Shown: piece after piece, positions 8,815-18,400 of the stretch
How the letters are laid out: every line of letters starts with the position of its first letter
Position numbering within the stretch: position 1 is the stretch's first letter
Source of the DNA: JBAXEO01 sp963789515
GTDB taxonomy: Bacteria; Actinomycetota; Coriobacteriia; Anaerosomatales; JAAXUF01
DNA: 64,000 nt
Assembly: GCA_963789515.1 (NCBI GenBank)
Contig: CAWBKW010000009.1
Coordinates: 124,001 to 188,000 of the forward strand
Reading direction: 5' to 3'
Translations under genes and position numbers: made by a program
The notes under the pieces: model-generated
Database searches by the model: none
The model's input: the letters and a program-made list of their open reading frames with translations, nothing else
Told to the model about the DNA's origin: nothing

Positions 8815-9699
8815 TCAGACCACGGTGCCGGGTGGTACCGCTACCTGGCGAACGGCGCCCTCGCGGTCCAAGAGCGTGCGCTTGCGCTCGATACCCCAGC
8901 GGTAGCCGGTGAGCGAGCCGTCTGCACCGATGACCCGATGGCAGGGGACGACGACCGCCGTGGGGTTGGCCCCGCAGGCCGCCGCGACCGCGCGTGTTGC
9001 CGTGGGGCGGCCGATCGCCGCCGCGAGTTGGGAGTAGGTGACGGTGCGGCCGGGCGGTATCTCTCGGAGCGCCGTCCACACCTGGCGCTGGAACACGGTG
9101 CCCCGCACGTCGAGCGGCAGCTTGCCGGCGTCGCCCGCGGGGGGCCCGGCGGGCGCGTCGACCAGCGCGACCACCGCTTCGACCCACGCGCGCGATTCGC
9201 CCTCGGCCGGCGCGATCGTCGCGCGCGGGAATCGGCGGGCGACCTCGTCGGCGAGCTCGGCATCGGACTCGCCGAAGGCGACGAGGCATACCCCGCGGTC
9301 CGTGCACGCGACCACCAGCCGGCCGAGCGAGCTGTCGGCGAGCGTGTAGCGGATCGCCTCGCCGGGTGCGCCGCGCTTCGCCTGCGCCGGCGTCATGCCG
9401 AGAAGGTCGCCGGTCCGCTCGTACACGCGGCTCGCCGAGCCGTATCCGGCCGTGTCGATCGCGGTCGAGACGTCGGCGCCTTCGGCTAGCTGGCGTCGCA
9501 GCCGTTCGGCGCGACGCGCATCGGCGTAGGCGTGCGGGGAGAGCCCGACCGCCGAGACGAACGCCCGGCGCAGGTGTCCGGGCGACACGTGTGACGCTTG
9601 CGCGAGGGCGGCAAGCGAGGGCGGGCGGGTGCCCGAGTCGACGGCGTCGTCGATGGCGCGCGCTGACGCGGCGACGGCGGCGGCGATAGGTTCGGACAT
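8815..9699 (-). CDS. AraC-type HTH plus O6-alkylguanine-DNA methyltransferase (Ada-like)
   Basis: The N-terminal part (about 1-110) is an AraC-type double helix-turn-helix (SLAALAQASHVSPGHLRRAF, TAGYGSASRVYER). The C-terminal part is a DNA methyltransferase domain with the active-site motif VPCHRVIG. This is Ada without its N-terminal zinc-binding phosphotriester domain. It repairs O6-methylguanine by transferring the methyl group to its own cysteine. ATG 9699 is given; two in-frame GTG codons just upstream (first at 9705) sit better after GGAG and may be the true start. Confidence 0.9.
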   Translation of the reverse strand: MSEPIAAAVAASARAIDDAVDSGTRPPSLAALAQASHVSPGHLRRAFVSAVGLSPHAYADARRAERLRRQLAEGADVSTAIDTAGYGSASRVYERTGDLLGMTPAQAKRGAPGEAIRYTLADSSLGRLVVACTDRGVCLVAFGESDAELADEVARRFPRATIAPAEGESRAWVEAVVALVDAPAGPPAGDAGKLPLDVRGTVFQRQVWTALREIPPGRTVTYSQLAAAIGRPTATRAVAAACGANPTAVVVPCHRVIGADGSLTGYRWGIERKRTLLDREGAVRQVAVPPGTVV

Positions 9700-9948
9700 C
9701 ACCACGGGCGGGCTCCTCGTCGGAGGGATCGGGCAAATGCAGTGTACGGCGCGCTCCCTCGCCGATTCCATCCGAATAGTGCTCTTTCTCGGCACGCTCC
9801 TCGCTAATGTCACGTGCACGGAGAACTCCGAGGGCGCAATCCCGCGGCCCGCTGTCCAGAAGGAGGTGAGCCAGTAGTGCGAAGTAGATACATCGCTGCG
9901 CTGGTCATGACCGATTCCACTCACGTGGAGGTCGGATCCGCATAGGAC

Positions 9949-10140
9949 GGCGGCGTTTCGAGGGGCCTCACTCGCCCCGCCAATCGCAACGCTAAACCGA
10001 GCAATCGGAAAGAACGTCGCTGTTCGAAAGTCAGCGATGGGAGACGGGCCCCGGAGACGGGGCCCTCTCTTTTGCCGGGATTCGTGCTGCTCAGGCTTGT
10101 GTGGTTGCCGTGGATGAGAACATCCACAGGCCACTCTGGT
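9949..10140 (+). promoter_or_regulatory. Structured 5' leader upstream of secreted DUF5648-type protein
   Basis: The 9.7-10.23 kb gap contains no convincing gene; 9700-9948 shows nothing clear beyond a possible 22-codon ORF near 9878. From 9949 a series of hairpins is visible: GGGGC/GCCCC (9962-9978), CCGA-GCAA-TCGG with a GNRA loop (9997-10008), TCGCTG/CAGCGA (10017-10037), the terminator at 10046, then GTGGATG-AGAA-CATCCAC (about 10111-10128). Compact hairpins plus a terminator before a start codon look like a riboswitch or attenuator. I could not match it to a known class. Confidence 0.5.
10046..10073 (+). terminator. Intrinsic terminator inside leader
   Basis: GGGCCCCG (10046-10053) pairs perfectly with CGGGGCCC (10058-10065) around a GAGA loop, followed by TCTCTTTT. 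It sits about 160 bases before the next start codon, with no obvious gene ending before it, so it more likely attenuates the downstream gene than ends an upstream one. Confidence 0.8.
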
Positions 10141-10230
10141 TCGCTTGTTGCTTTGCCTCGGGATGTGAGAAACCGACGCGCTCGATAATCCGGCACGAGC
10201 GGTCGAGATAGATTTGAGAGAGTGATTCGA

Positions 10231-12239
10231 ATGAATATGGTTCGTCGCTGTCTTGCGATGGCTGTGTTTGCTGCGGCTATCCTCTCGGCTGGCTCCGCAT
10301 TGGCCGCCACCGTTCCCCCGCAGAGTGTTCTCGCAGTCTCCTTCTCCGACGCGTCCCATGGATACATCGCGGGAGGGTACACGGGCATGATGGCGTGCTT
10401 GCGTATACCTCCGACGGTGGCGTCACGTGGAAGCCGACGCAGTTCCCGAATCGGCGGACATGGGCTGTGGGATCGTCAACCGACGGCTCATCGGCTACCG
10501 CGTCCGCTGACTACTTCGATGCGGCGATTGCCACGACCAACAACGGGGGCACATGGGGTTCGGGCACGCCGGTCTTTGGCGGCGTGCCGGGCTTTGGCGG
10601 GACCAGTCACATCAACGACGTCGCCTACCTGAGCGGCGGACGTGTGGCCGTGGGTCAGCAAGAGGGAACGGCCAACAACGGCAACGTCGCCGTCATCGCC
10701 CGAGAGACCGGCGGAGTCTGGACCCCGGACTTCTTCCCGCTCTATGCGCCGCTGGCCGACGGCACGCCGGTTCCGACCTACGCCTCGCTGACATCGATTG
10801 ATGCGACGGCGGGCGGCAGCATCGCCTGGGCGGTCGGTACCGAGTACAGCCTTCCGCAGAATGCTGCGGTGAAGACCTCGCTCATCTACCGCACCCAAGA
10901 TGGTGGCGTCGACATGGACCACAGACACGGCCACATCCGCTGCGCTGCTCAATGAAATCACCGCGGTCACGGCAGCGGACTCCGACGTGGCGTATGCGAC
11001 GTACCAGGCGGCGGGGCTGGGCAGCAGACACTTCCTGCGGCGAACTCGCCGGCCGGGGTGTGGTCGAGATCGACCTTCAGATCGCCACCGGCTTCCAGTC
11101 GAACGCGCTCGACGCCTACGACGCCGATCATCTCGTCGTTGTGGGCGACCTGGGCAAGGTCTACTACACAGCAAACGCCACCAGCTGCCACTCCGACATG
11201 GGTGCGCGTACAGACCACCGGCTCCACCAACAACCTCTACGGTGTTCAGATGACCGGCCCCGACAGCTGGATCGTCGTGGGCGGCAACGAGACGATCGTG
11301 CGTTTCACCAACGGGGCGCCAACCAGGCCGGCTCGTACGGGCTCACCACTCCGGATCGATCGCCGATCGGGATCGCGCCTGCGGGACCATCAGCGGCTTC
11401 TCGGCCGACACCGTCTGGCGTTCGCAAGGTCGAAGTCGGATCAGCGTGAGAACGGACCTTCTGGAATGGTTCACGTGGGTGGCGACTCGGCGTGCTCAAC
11501 GGTCGATTGGAGCTACCCGTTCAGCAACACCGCTCCTCAACGCTCGCGACCGACGGCAGACTACTGGAACGTGCACCACATGGGTGCGCGTCGACACCCA
11601 ACGCCAAGGCGACACCCAGTGGCAAACCCGCGACTGGAACAACGGGCGCTCCCGTGGCGAGACGTGGACCGCTCGGCGTTCCGCTCACCGGGGAACGTCC
11701 GTGCATCTCACTATCAGCGCCTACACGCTCTACTTCGACTCAGTGGATGTGGCCTGCAACCCCGAGAGCCCCGCAAGACGGTCGAGCTCGCAGGCGCCGC
11801 CGTCTACAAGAACGTCTACCGCTTCAGGAACCTCCAGAACGGCTACTACCTCTGGTCGGCCGACGAGAACGAGAAGGCCTACATCATCGGGAACCTCTCC
11901 CAGACGTGGAAGTACGAGGGTCCGGCCTACGTAGTCAACACCGTGACCAACACCTCGCCCCTGTGGAGGTTCCGAAACATCCGCGGCGGCTTCTACCTCT
12001 ACTCCGCCGACCCCAACGAGAAGAACACCATCGTCGCCACGCTCGCGAGCGTCTGGCAGCTCGAGGGTGAGGCCTACAAGGTGTCCAGGGACTCCTCGGG
12101 CCGCCCGGTCTGGCGCTTCCGCAACAAGCAGAACGGGACCTACCTGCTCTCGGCGGACCCCAACGAGAAGAACACCATCGTCAACACCCTGTCGGCCACC
12201 TGGCAGCTGGAGGGTCCGGCGTTCTACCTGGCTCCGTAG
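10231..12239 (+). CDS. Secreted beta-propeller-like protein with C-terminal DUF5648-type repeats (frame broken many times)
   Basis: An N-terminal signal peptide (MNMVRRCLAMAVFAAAIL, cleavage near ALA-ATV) precedes BNR/Ycf48-like repeats with the Asp-box pattern SDGGVTW and QDGGVTW. The C-terminal 140 residues are three repeats of about 48 residues (YRFRNLQNGYYLWSADENEK, WRFRNIRGGFYLYSADPNEK, WRFRNKQNGTYLLSADPNEK), each ending WxxEGxAY, as in DUF5648. About ten frame breaks (near 10400, 10911, 11030, 11195, 11330, 11375, 11425, 11580 and 11770) must be joined to recover the full product. It is probably exported and surface-associated; its ligand is unknown. Confidence 0.65.
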
Positions 12240-12266
12240 CCGCCTGCCCACAATCGTGTCGCTGGT

Positions 12267-12295
12267 TTGACACGGCACACCTGCACCCCTAGATT
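12267..12295 (+). promoter_or_regulatory. Sigma-70-type promoter for TPR/NHL genes
   Basis: TTGACA (12267-12272) and TAGATT (12290-12295) are separated by exactly 17 bases, 70 bases before the GTG start of the TPR gene. Confidence 0.65.
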
Positions 12296-12364
12296 CGACG
12301 GGGCTCTCTGGGCCCCGCGCGCCCGCTCGGTGAAACCGGACATTTCAAGGAAAGGAACTGCCGC

Positions 12365-13371
12365 GTGCTCAGCTTCAAGCAGATCCGACCGCTCGATGCC
12401 GTGATCGCGGTCGTTGCGGTGATCGTGCTGGTGCTGGGCGGGTACCTCGGGTATTCGGTCTGGGCGCAGAACAAGATGCTCAGGGACTCCTCGCCGTCCG
12501 CCCGCGAGATCGCCTCCCTGACGGCGAAGTTGCGCGCGAATCCCAACAACTTCGACGTTCGAATGCGTCTGGCTCAGGCGTACGCGATCGCCGGCCGAGA
12601 CAACGAGGCCATCGAGCAGTACAAGGCGGTACTCAAGGTCAACAAGAACTTCGTCCCGGCGCTGTCGGGAGTGGGTTTCGAGTACCTCAAGAAGAAGCAG
12701 TGGAAGGAAGGCGAGGGCTACTTCCGCAAGGTCATCGCCCTTACCGAGAAGGACACGCAGGGCGTCGGTTCAAGCCCGCTTGAGACGGCGTACTTCTACG
12801 TGGCGACCGCACTGATGGAGCAGCGAAAGTACGAGGACGCCGCCGGCTACTTCAAGGCGGCTCTCAGGCTGCGGCGCGACTCGGCGGATGCCAGCTACGC
12901 GCTTGCCGTGTGCTATCGGGAACTGGATGAGCCGCAGGGCTACGAGGACTACCTCCTCTACACCCTGCAGTTCGACCCCAAGATGCCGGAGGCCAACTAC
13001 GACTACGGCATTCTGCTGCTGTCCAAGAAGGACCTCGCCGGCGCCGCCGAGCACTTCCGGACTTCGGCTGACGCGGCGCCCGGTATCGACAAGCCGCAAG
13101 ATCGAGCTGGACAAACTCGGGAACTCCGAGGACCGGCTCGCGGAAGCGAAGCGGCTCAAGCCTACTGACCCCGCCAAAGCGCTGATCGAGGCGCGTATCG
13201 CGTTCGCGCTGGATCCCGCAGTCGGTTGACGCGCTCGCCCTCGTCGGCCAGCTGTATGAGACTCAGAAGCTGCTCGAGCTTGCGGCGGAGTCGTACCGGA
13301 AGCTTCTGGTGCTGGATCCTGGAAACGCGATCGCTACTGAAGGGCTGAAGCGGGTGTCGAATGGATCCTAG
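12365..13371 (+). CDS. Membrane-anchored TPR protein (two frame breaks)
   Basis: An N-terminal membrane segment (AVIAVVAVIVLVLGGYLGY) anchors a periplasmic or extracellular TPR array: NFDVRMRLAQAYAIAGRDNE, FVPALSGVGFEYLKKKQWKE, TAYFYVATALMEQRKYEDAA, ASYALAVCYRELDEP and a final LALVGQLYETQKLLELAAES. Frames break near 13099 and 13215, each consistent with one surplus C. The GTG at 12365 follows AAGGAAAGGAACTGCCGC. The gene ends by overlapping the next one (ATGGATCCTAG), so the two are probably translated together. TPR repeats suggest a scaffold role. Confidence 0.72.
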
Positions 13372-14949
13372 TCAGATGCCGGAGAAGTCGTCGGAGCCGA
13401 TCGCCGAGCCTGCGCGACCACCGATGAGCGGCCACGTACCGCCCGAGCCGCCGAAGGATCCGCGCAAGCTGACCGGCCCGGAGCGTCGGCGCCGTATCGT
13501 GCTCTTGACCGTGCTGCTGCTGCTGCTCGCCCTCTTGGTGTACGTGGCGTACTACTTCGCTCAGAACCGGCGTCTCCCCACGCTTGGCATCTCGCCGCCC
13601 GGGGTCAATGCCGTGACCCCACCGCAGTTCCTCTACGCCTTCTCCGGCGAGGGCGCCAACCAGCTGAAACGGCCGGTCGGCGTCGCGGTCGGTCCCGACC
13701 GCCGTGTCTACGTTGTGGACTTCGGCAACAAGCGGGTGAGTGTGTTCACGAACGAGGGACGCTTCCTGTTCTCGTTCAGCACGGTCGCCGGTGGGAAGCT
13801 GAGCAACCCGGTCCATCTGGTGATCAAGGGCAACGAGGTCTGGGTCACCGACCGGCAGGCTGCGGAGCATCAGCGTATTCGACCTCGAAGGCAAGTTCCT
13901 GAGAACCTTCGAACCGAAGAACGAGAAGCTGAACTGGACCCCGCTTGCGCTTGGATTCGACAACACCGGGGCACTGCGCGTCACCGACGTGGGCAACACC
14001 AAGGAGCATCGCGTCATCTACTTCTCGGCGGAGGGCTCGCGTACGGCCATGTTCGGAAAGACCGCGCAGGTGACTCGGCTTGCCGAGTCGCCGGGAGACT
14101 TCCTGTTCCCCAACGGAGTCGCGGTCGACAACAAGAACAACGTCTACATCTCCGACGGTGACAACCGCCGAGTCCAGGTGTTCTCTCCGGAAGGGACCTT
14201 CAAGAGCTTCATCGACGCGAGCGGCGTTCCTCGGGGCATCGCCATCGACCCGAAGCAGCGCCTCTACGTGGTCGACGCGCTGGCCAACGCCGTCGAGGTC
14301 TACAACCTCGACGGCAAGTCCATCACGCAGTTCGGTTCGCGCGGATTCGGCCCTGGCCAATTCAACTACCCCAACGACGTCGCACTCGATGCGCGCGGCC
14401 GCATCTACGTGACCGACCGAGAGAACAACCAGGTCCAGGTGTGGGGCTGGCCGGTCGCCGCGCTGCCCCCCATCCCGCTGCCGAGCAAGCCGGTCGTACT
14501 GGCTCGCGTGCCTGCTGCCGCTCTTGCTGCTGCCGCTCCTCCTGCTGCGCCGCAAGATCCGCATCATCGTGACGCCTGACTTCGTCGACGGCCTCGCGGA
14601 GGCTCGTGAGATCGCCGCAGTCGCGGGCAAGTCGCGCATACGCCTGATCGCGCCGATCCAGGACCGTCCCCTCTACGAGGGACGCACCCTCGAAGGTGTC
14701 ACGCTGACAGAGCTCATCGCCTTCGAGGAGCACTCCGACTCAGACGCCCGCAGCCTGGTCCAGAAGTTGCAGGTTGACGAGCGCCAGGCAGTACTCATCT
14801 CGATGACCTGGCGAGCCAAGGCGCTCGGCACCCAGGACCGCGATCTGCGCTGGCTGGCCGTGCTCGCCGAGGTACGTGCGGTGAGCGTCGACGAGTTCAG
14901 AACCATGTTCCTTGGCAGGGAAGTAGAGAAGGCCACAAAGGATTCGTAA
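13361..14949 (+). CDS. NHL-repeat propeller membrane protein with C-terminal PIN-like domain (two frame breaks)
   Basis: Order of parts: a proline-rich cytoplasmic tail (1-45), a membrane segment (IVLLTVLLLLLALLVYVAYY), then NHL repeats (PVGVAVGPDRRVYVVDFGNK, PNGVAVDNKNNVYISDGDNR, PNDVALDARGRIYVTDRENN). A second leucine-rich membrane segment (WLACLLPLLLLPLLLLRRK) follows, then about 135 cytoplasmic residues resembling a PIN fold (IIVTPDF, DRDLRWLA, VSVDEF). Frame breaks near 13860 and 14480 must be joined. It forms a pair with the overlapping TPR gene; the function is unknown. Confidence 0.65.
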
Positions 14950-14952
14950 CAT

Positions 14953-14982
14953 TTGCAACAATCCCCGATAGGGGTGTACTGT
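14953..14982 (+). promoter_or_regulatory. Candidate promoter for formate dehydrogenase operon
   Basis: TTGCAA (14953-14958) and TACTGT (14977-14982) are spaced by 18 bases. The predicted transcript would start near 14990 and carry a leader of about 450 nt before the alpha-subunit ATG. Confidence 0.45.
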
Positions 14983-15054
14983 ACGGCTGCGGGGTCTGTG
15001 TGAGCAGGCCAGCTGCGGGGTCCGGCAACCCTACGCGAACCGCACTTGAAATCA

Positions 15055-15241
15055 GAAGAACAACGCGATCTCCGAGCCTCTCTGCCTACGGCGCCTTCGG
15101 CGCTAGGGCGCCCAGGCCGTCGGGTTTCACCGGAAACAGTGGAGCCTCCCTTCCTTGGAAAGGAGAACGCATCCGGCCGGAACGTCCTGTACCTCGGGAC
15201 GATTCCTTTGCGATGCGTTGTTCTTCGGGGTAAGGAGATCG
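15055..15241 (+). promoter_or_regulatory. Large structured RNA leader; possible molybdenum-cofactor-type riboswitch
   Basis: A perfect 12-bp long-range stem, GAAGAACAACGC (15055-15066) with GCGTTGTTCTTC (15215-15226), closes a region of about 150 nt. Inside it are CCTA-(CG)-GCGCC-TTC-GGCGC-TAGG, a GAAA-loop hairpin in TCACCGGAAACAGTGGA, and CGTCC/GGACG. In addition CGATCTCC (15066-15073) is complementary to GGAGATCG (15234-15241) outside the stem, which would form a pseudoknot or an alternative fold. The position before a molybdoenzyme, the GNRA loop and the GCCTCCC segment recall Moco riboswitches, but I could not check the class. The 14950-15444 gap holds no other clear gene. Confidence 0.5.
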
Positions 15242-15246
15242 TCCAT

Positions 15247-15366
15247 ATGTTGTGTTCTCGAACCGGATCACTGTGCAGCCCTCTGGCTTCGCTGTGCTCC
15301 GGTTCTTTCGTTTTCCGCGGGCTTCCGCTCGCTGATTGCAGCGCGAGAGGGGGGCTGACCGCCTAG
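15247..15366 (+). CDS. Possible 39-codon leader ORF in formate dehydrogenase 5' region
   Basis: ATG 15247 follows TAAGGAGATCGTCC, a good ribosome-binding site, and runs to TAG 15364-15366. The peptide is rich in Ser, Cys and Leu and resembles no known family. The ribosome-binding site is the same GGAGATCG that can pair with CGATCTCC upstream, and the ORF overlaps the terminator hairpin. It may be a translated leader that couples to attenuation, or simply not a gene. Confidence 0.25.
   Translation: MLCSRTGSLCSPLASLCSGSFVFRGLPLADCSARGGLTA
15260..15314 (+). terminator. Intrinsic terminator in formate dehydrogenase leader
   Basis: GAACCGGA (15260-15267) pairs perfectly with TCCGGTTC (15298-15305), with inner pairs CAC/GTG and AGCC-CTCT-GGCT, followed by TTTCGTTTT. 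It lies 130 bases upstream of the alpha-subunit start and immediately after the structured leader, as expected of a transcription-terminating expression platform. Confidence 0.75.
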
Positions 15367-15444
15367 CTGCCCGGACGTTCCCGCCTGGGAACGACGGAAG
15401 CCCTGACCCAGCTTATGCACCACACGAGAGAGAGGGATGGAGGA

Positions 15445-18400
15445 ATGGCAACTAAAGACACCGGGCAACCGGCCAACGGGATCAGCAGACGCGCGTTTGT
15501 GACCTCGGCGGCCGTTGCCGCAACGGCAGTCGGCTGTGGATTCGATGTCGCGTATGACGCCGATAAGGCGCTCGCGTACGAGAACGACACAGCCAACTAC
15601 AAGGTCACGACCACCACGTGTCCGTACTGCTCTGCCAGCTGTGGACAGCGCGTCGTCACGGCACTCACGGGTGCCAGCGCCGGCAGCGTCGTTGACATCT
15701 ACGGTGACTTCGAGTCACCGATGAACGCGGGCGGCCTGTGCGCCAAGGGTGCCGGTTCGATTCAGCTCGTGAACAACACGCGCCGTATCGGCGCGTGGAC
15801 GGCCGCTCACCCCGTCAACCCGGTCTTCACGGCCGACACGACCACCTACCCAACGGTGTGGCCTACAAGCGGACCGGCAACGGCGCTTGGAGCGCAGATG
15901 GCCCTGCAGACCGCGATGGACGACATCGCGACCAGATGGTCACCGCCCGCGGCGCCGTCACCGACGCCAATGGCTACAACAGCAAGGGCGTCGCGTTCCT
16001 CGGCTCCTCGCACATGAACAACGAGCCGAACTACCTGTATCGCAAGCTGATCGCGAACTTCGGCACGAGCAACACCGAGCATCAGGCTCGTATTTGACAC
16101 TCGTCCACGGTGTCCGGTCTGGCCGCCGCATTCGGACGAGGCTCAATGACCAACCACTGGGCCGACATGGCGAACTCGACAAACGTCGTCGTCATGGGCG
16201 CGAACCCGGTGGAGAACCACCCGGCATCGATAGCCCACATCAACAAGCCGCGCGCGGCAGGTGGCACCGGGTCACGCGAAGGCGAACATGCTCGTCATCG
16301 ATCCGCGCAAGACGCGTACCGCACTGCAGGCTGACACGTTCGTTCGCATGCGTCCCGGTACCGACATCGCCGTCGTCAACGGCCTGGTTCGCTACATCAT
16401 CAACTGGATGGAGAGCAATCCGGCCGACCCCAAGTCGATCAACTTCTTCGCCTACCTGAACCAGGGTGCGACCGGCGCTGACCTGCAGCCGTTCTTCACG
16501 AACAAGAGCCTGCAAGCGGCGGTGCCAGCACCCTGGCCGCGGCCGTCGAAGTACGGTTCGAAGTTCACGGACGCTCGCTTCCTGGTGAACGCTGCCGGCA
16601 CCGACTACGTTCGCGAGAACGTTACGGTCACCGGCGACCCGCTGGTCGGCGCCGAGACGGCCCCGCTACGATCATCTACGACTTCCCGAAGAAGTCCACC
16701 GACTGCCGGACGCAGGTCACCGTACCTGCGGGCGATCCTGGCGGAGCAGCCGCGGGTACGTACGACACCGTCTACCTGAAGCTCAAGGCGCACGTCGCGC
16801 CGTATACTCCGGCCGTGGTCGAGGACATCAGCGGCATCACCGAGGCTGAACTCGCCGTGATCGCGATGTCGTTCATCAACAACAGCCGCTGTGCCAGCTT
16901 CGACCCCGCGGCCCCGACGACGATCATCAACACCCCCAGCAGCCCGTACTTCCGCTCGTACGACGATGCTCTACGCGATGGGCATCACGCAGCACACCAC
17001 GGCTCCCAGAACGTCAAGTCGTTCGCGGTCCTGCAGACGCTCATGGGCAACATGGGACGCTACGGTGGCGGCATCAACGCGCTCCGCGGCATCCACAACG
17101 TCCAGGGTTCGACCGACATGGGCCTGCTCTACGGCAACATCCCGGCCTACTCCGGCAACCCGACCGCGGCCCAGCAGCCGTCCACCGACACCAACGGCTT
17201 CGGCAAGTACATGGATGCCCTCTGGGGCAATCCGCTCTCCGGCAGCGGCGGCAGAGCCGCCATGGACGGGACGTACGCTGACGCGTACGCCGCACCGTGG
17301 GCGACTCGATGGCGCTTCAGCAGCGTGGCTTCTACAACATGACGCTGAAGTTCTTCGGAACTCCCGACACGCTCGCCGGGACCGTCGCCGACAAGCCCAA
17401 GATCGACGCGCTCTTCTCGCTGTGGCCGAAGGGCAACGGCGACGACCACCGCATCATGTTCCGCAAGATGATCACCGGTGCCACGAAGGTGCTCATCAGC
17501 TGGGGTCAGAACCCCGCTGTCACCGAGCCGAACCAGGGCGCGATCCGCTCCGGTCTCGAGAACCTGGACCTGCTGGTCGTCACCGACATGTTCGAGACCG
17601 AGACCGCAGCATGCGACCGCAAGGCCACGGGTGTCACGTACCTGATTCCGGCGGCCGCGCACGTAGAGGTTGGCGGCAGCGCGACCAACTCCGGTCGTAC
17701 GCTGCAGTGGCGCTATCAGGCTCGCAAGCCTGCCGGCAACAGCAAGTCCGACCTCGAGCTCCTGTTCCGTCTTGCCTACGCGCTCGACGGTGCCGGCGCC
17801 TTCAGCCACATCTCGGCTGCATGGGGCACGGCTGGCGTCACCGTACACGTCGGTCTACGACGAGCTGTACGGCTCGCCGTACGCGAACGGCTGGAACCCG
17901 CTGAGCGCCACGGCGTTCGAGGCCGTGACTGCGGCTGTCGCCCCGCCCGTCGAAATCGTGGCCGCCACCGGCAACGTCGTGTCGACGCCCACGGTCACCG
18001 GCTGCGAGTGGGTAGCCGAGATGATCTACCGTGAGATGTGCCACGCCGAGCGCCAACGGCGGTACGATCTGGATCTACACCGGCGCGTTCAACCCGGCTG
18101 GCACATGGCAGGCGGACAACATCCTGGTGGCACGACCGGCGCTACGGCGGCTGGACGGTCCGCAACCGTGCGAAGAGCCGCAACCGGACCAACACGGGCA
18201 CCTATGCCTCCCATGGCTGGGGCTACTCGTGGCTCGTGAACCGTCGTGTGCTCTACAACAACACGACTCGAGGCTCCTGGCGACACCGCCGACTTCTTCA
18301 TGGGTCCGGACTCCTGCTCGCGTCTCTTCGTCAGCACGAGCACCGCGGTTCTGAACTACTCCCGCTGGTACCGGACGATCCACCGTCTGGCGGACGTGCC

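Noticed and set aside
9629..9877. 82-codon plus-strand frame in the Ada-padjacent gap
   Set aside because: The first part lies antisense to the Ada-like gene, and no ribosome-binding site or recognisable protein features are present.
15001..15050. SAM riboswitch suggested by a CCGGCAACC-like segment in the leader
   Set aside because: The conserved SAM-I core (GAGGGAC...GGCCC) and the expected helices are not present.
16095..16097. TGA read as a true stop ending a short protein
   Set aside because: Conserved formate dehydrogenase sequence continues in the same frame on both sides, and a SECIS hairpin follows at the right distance.
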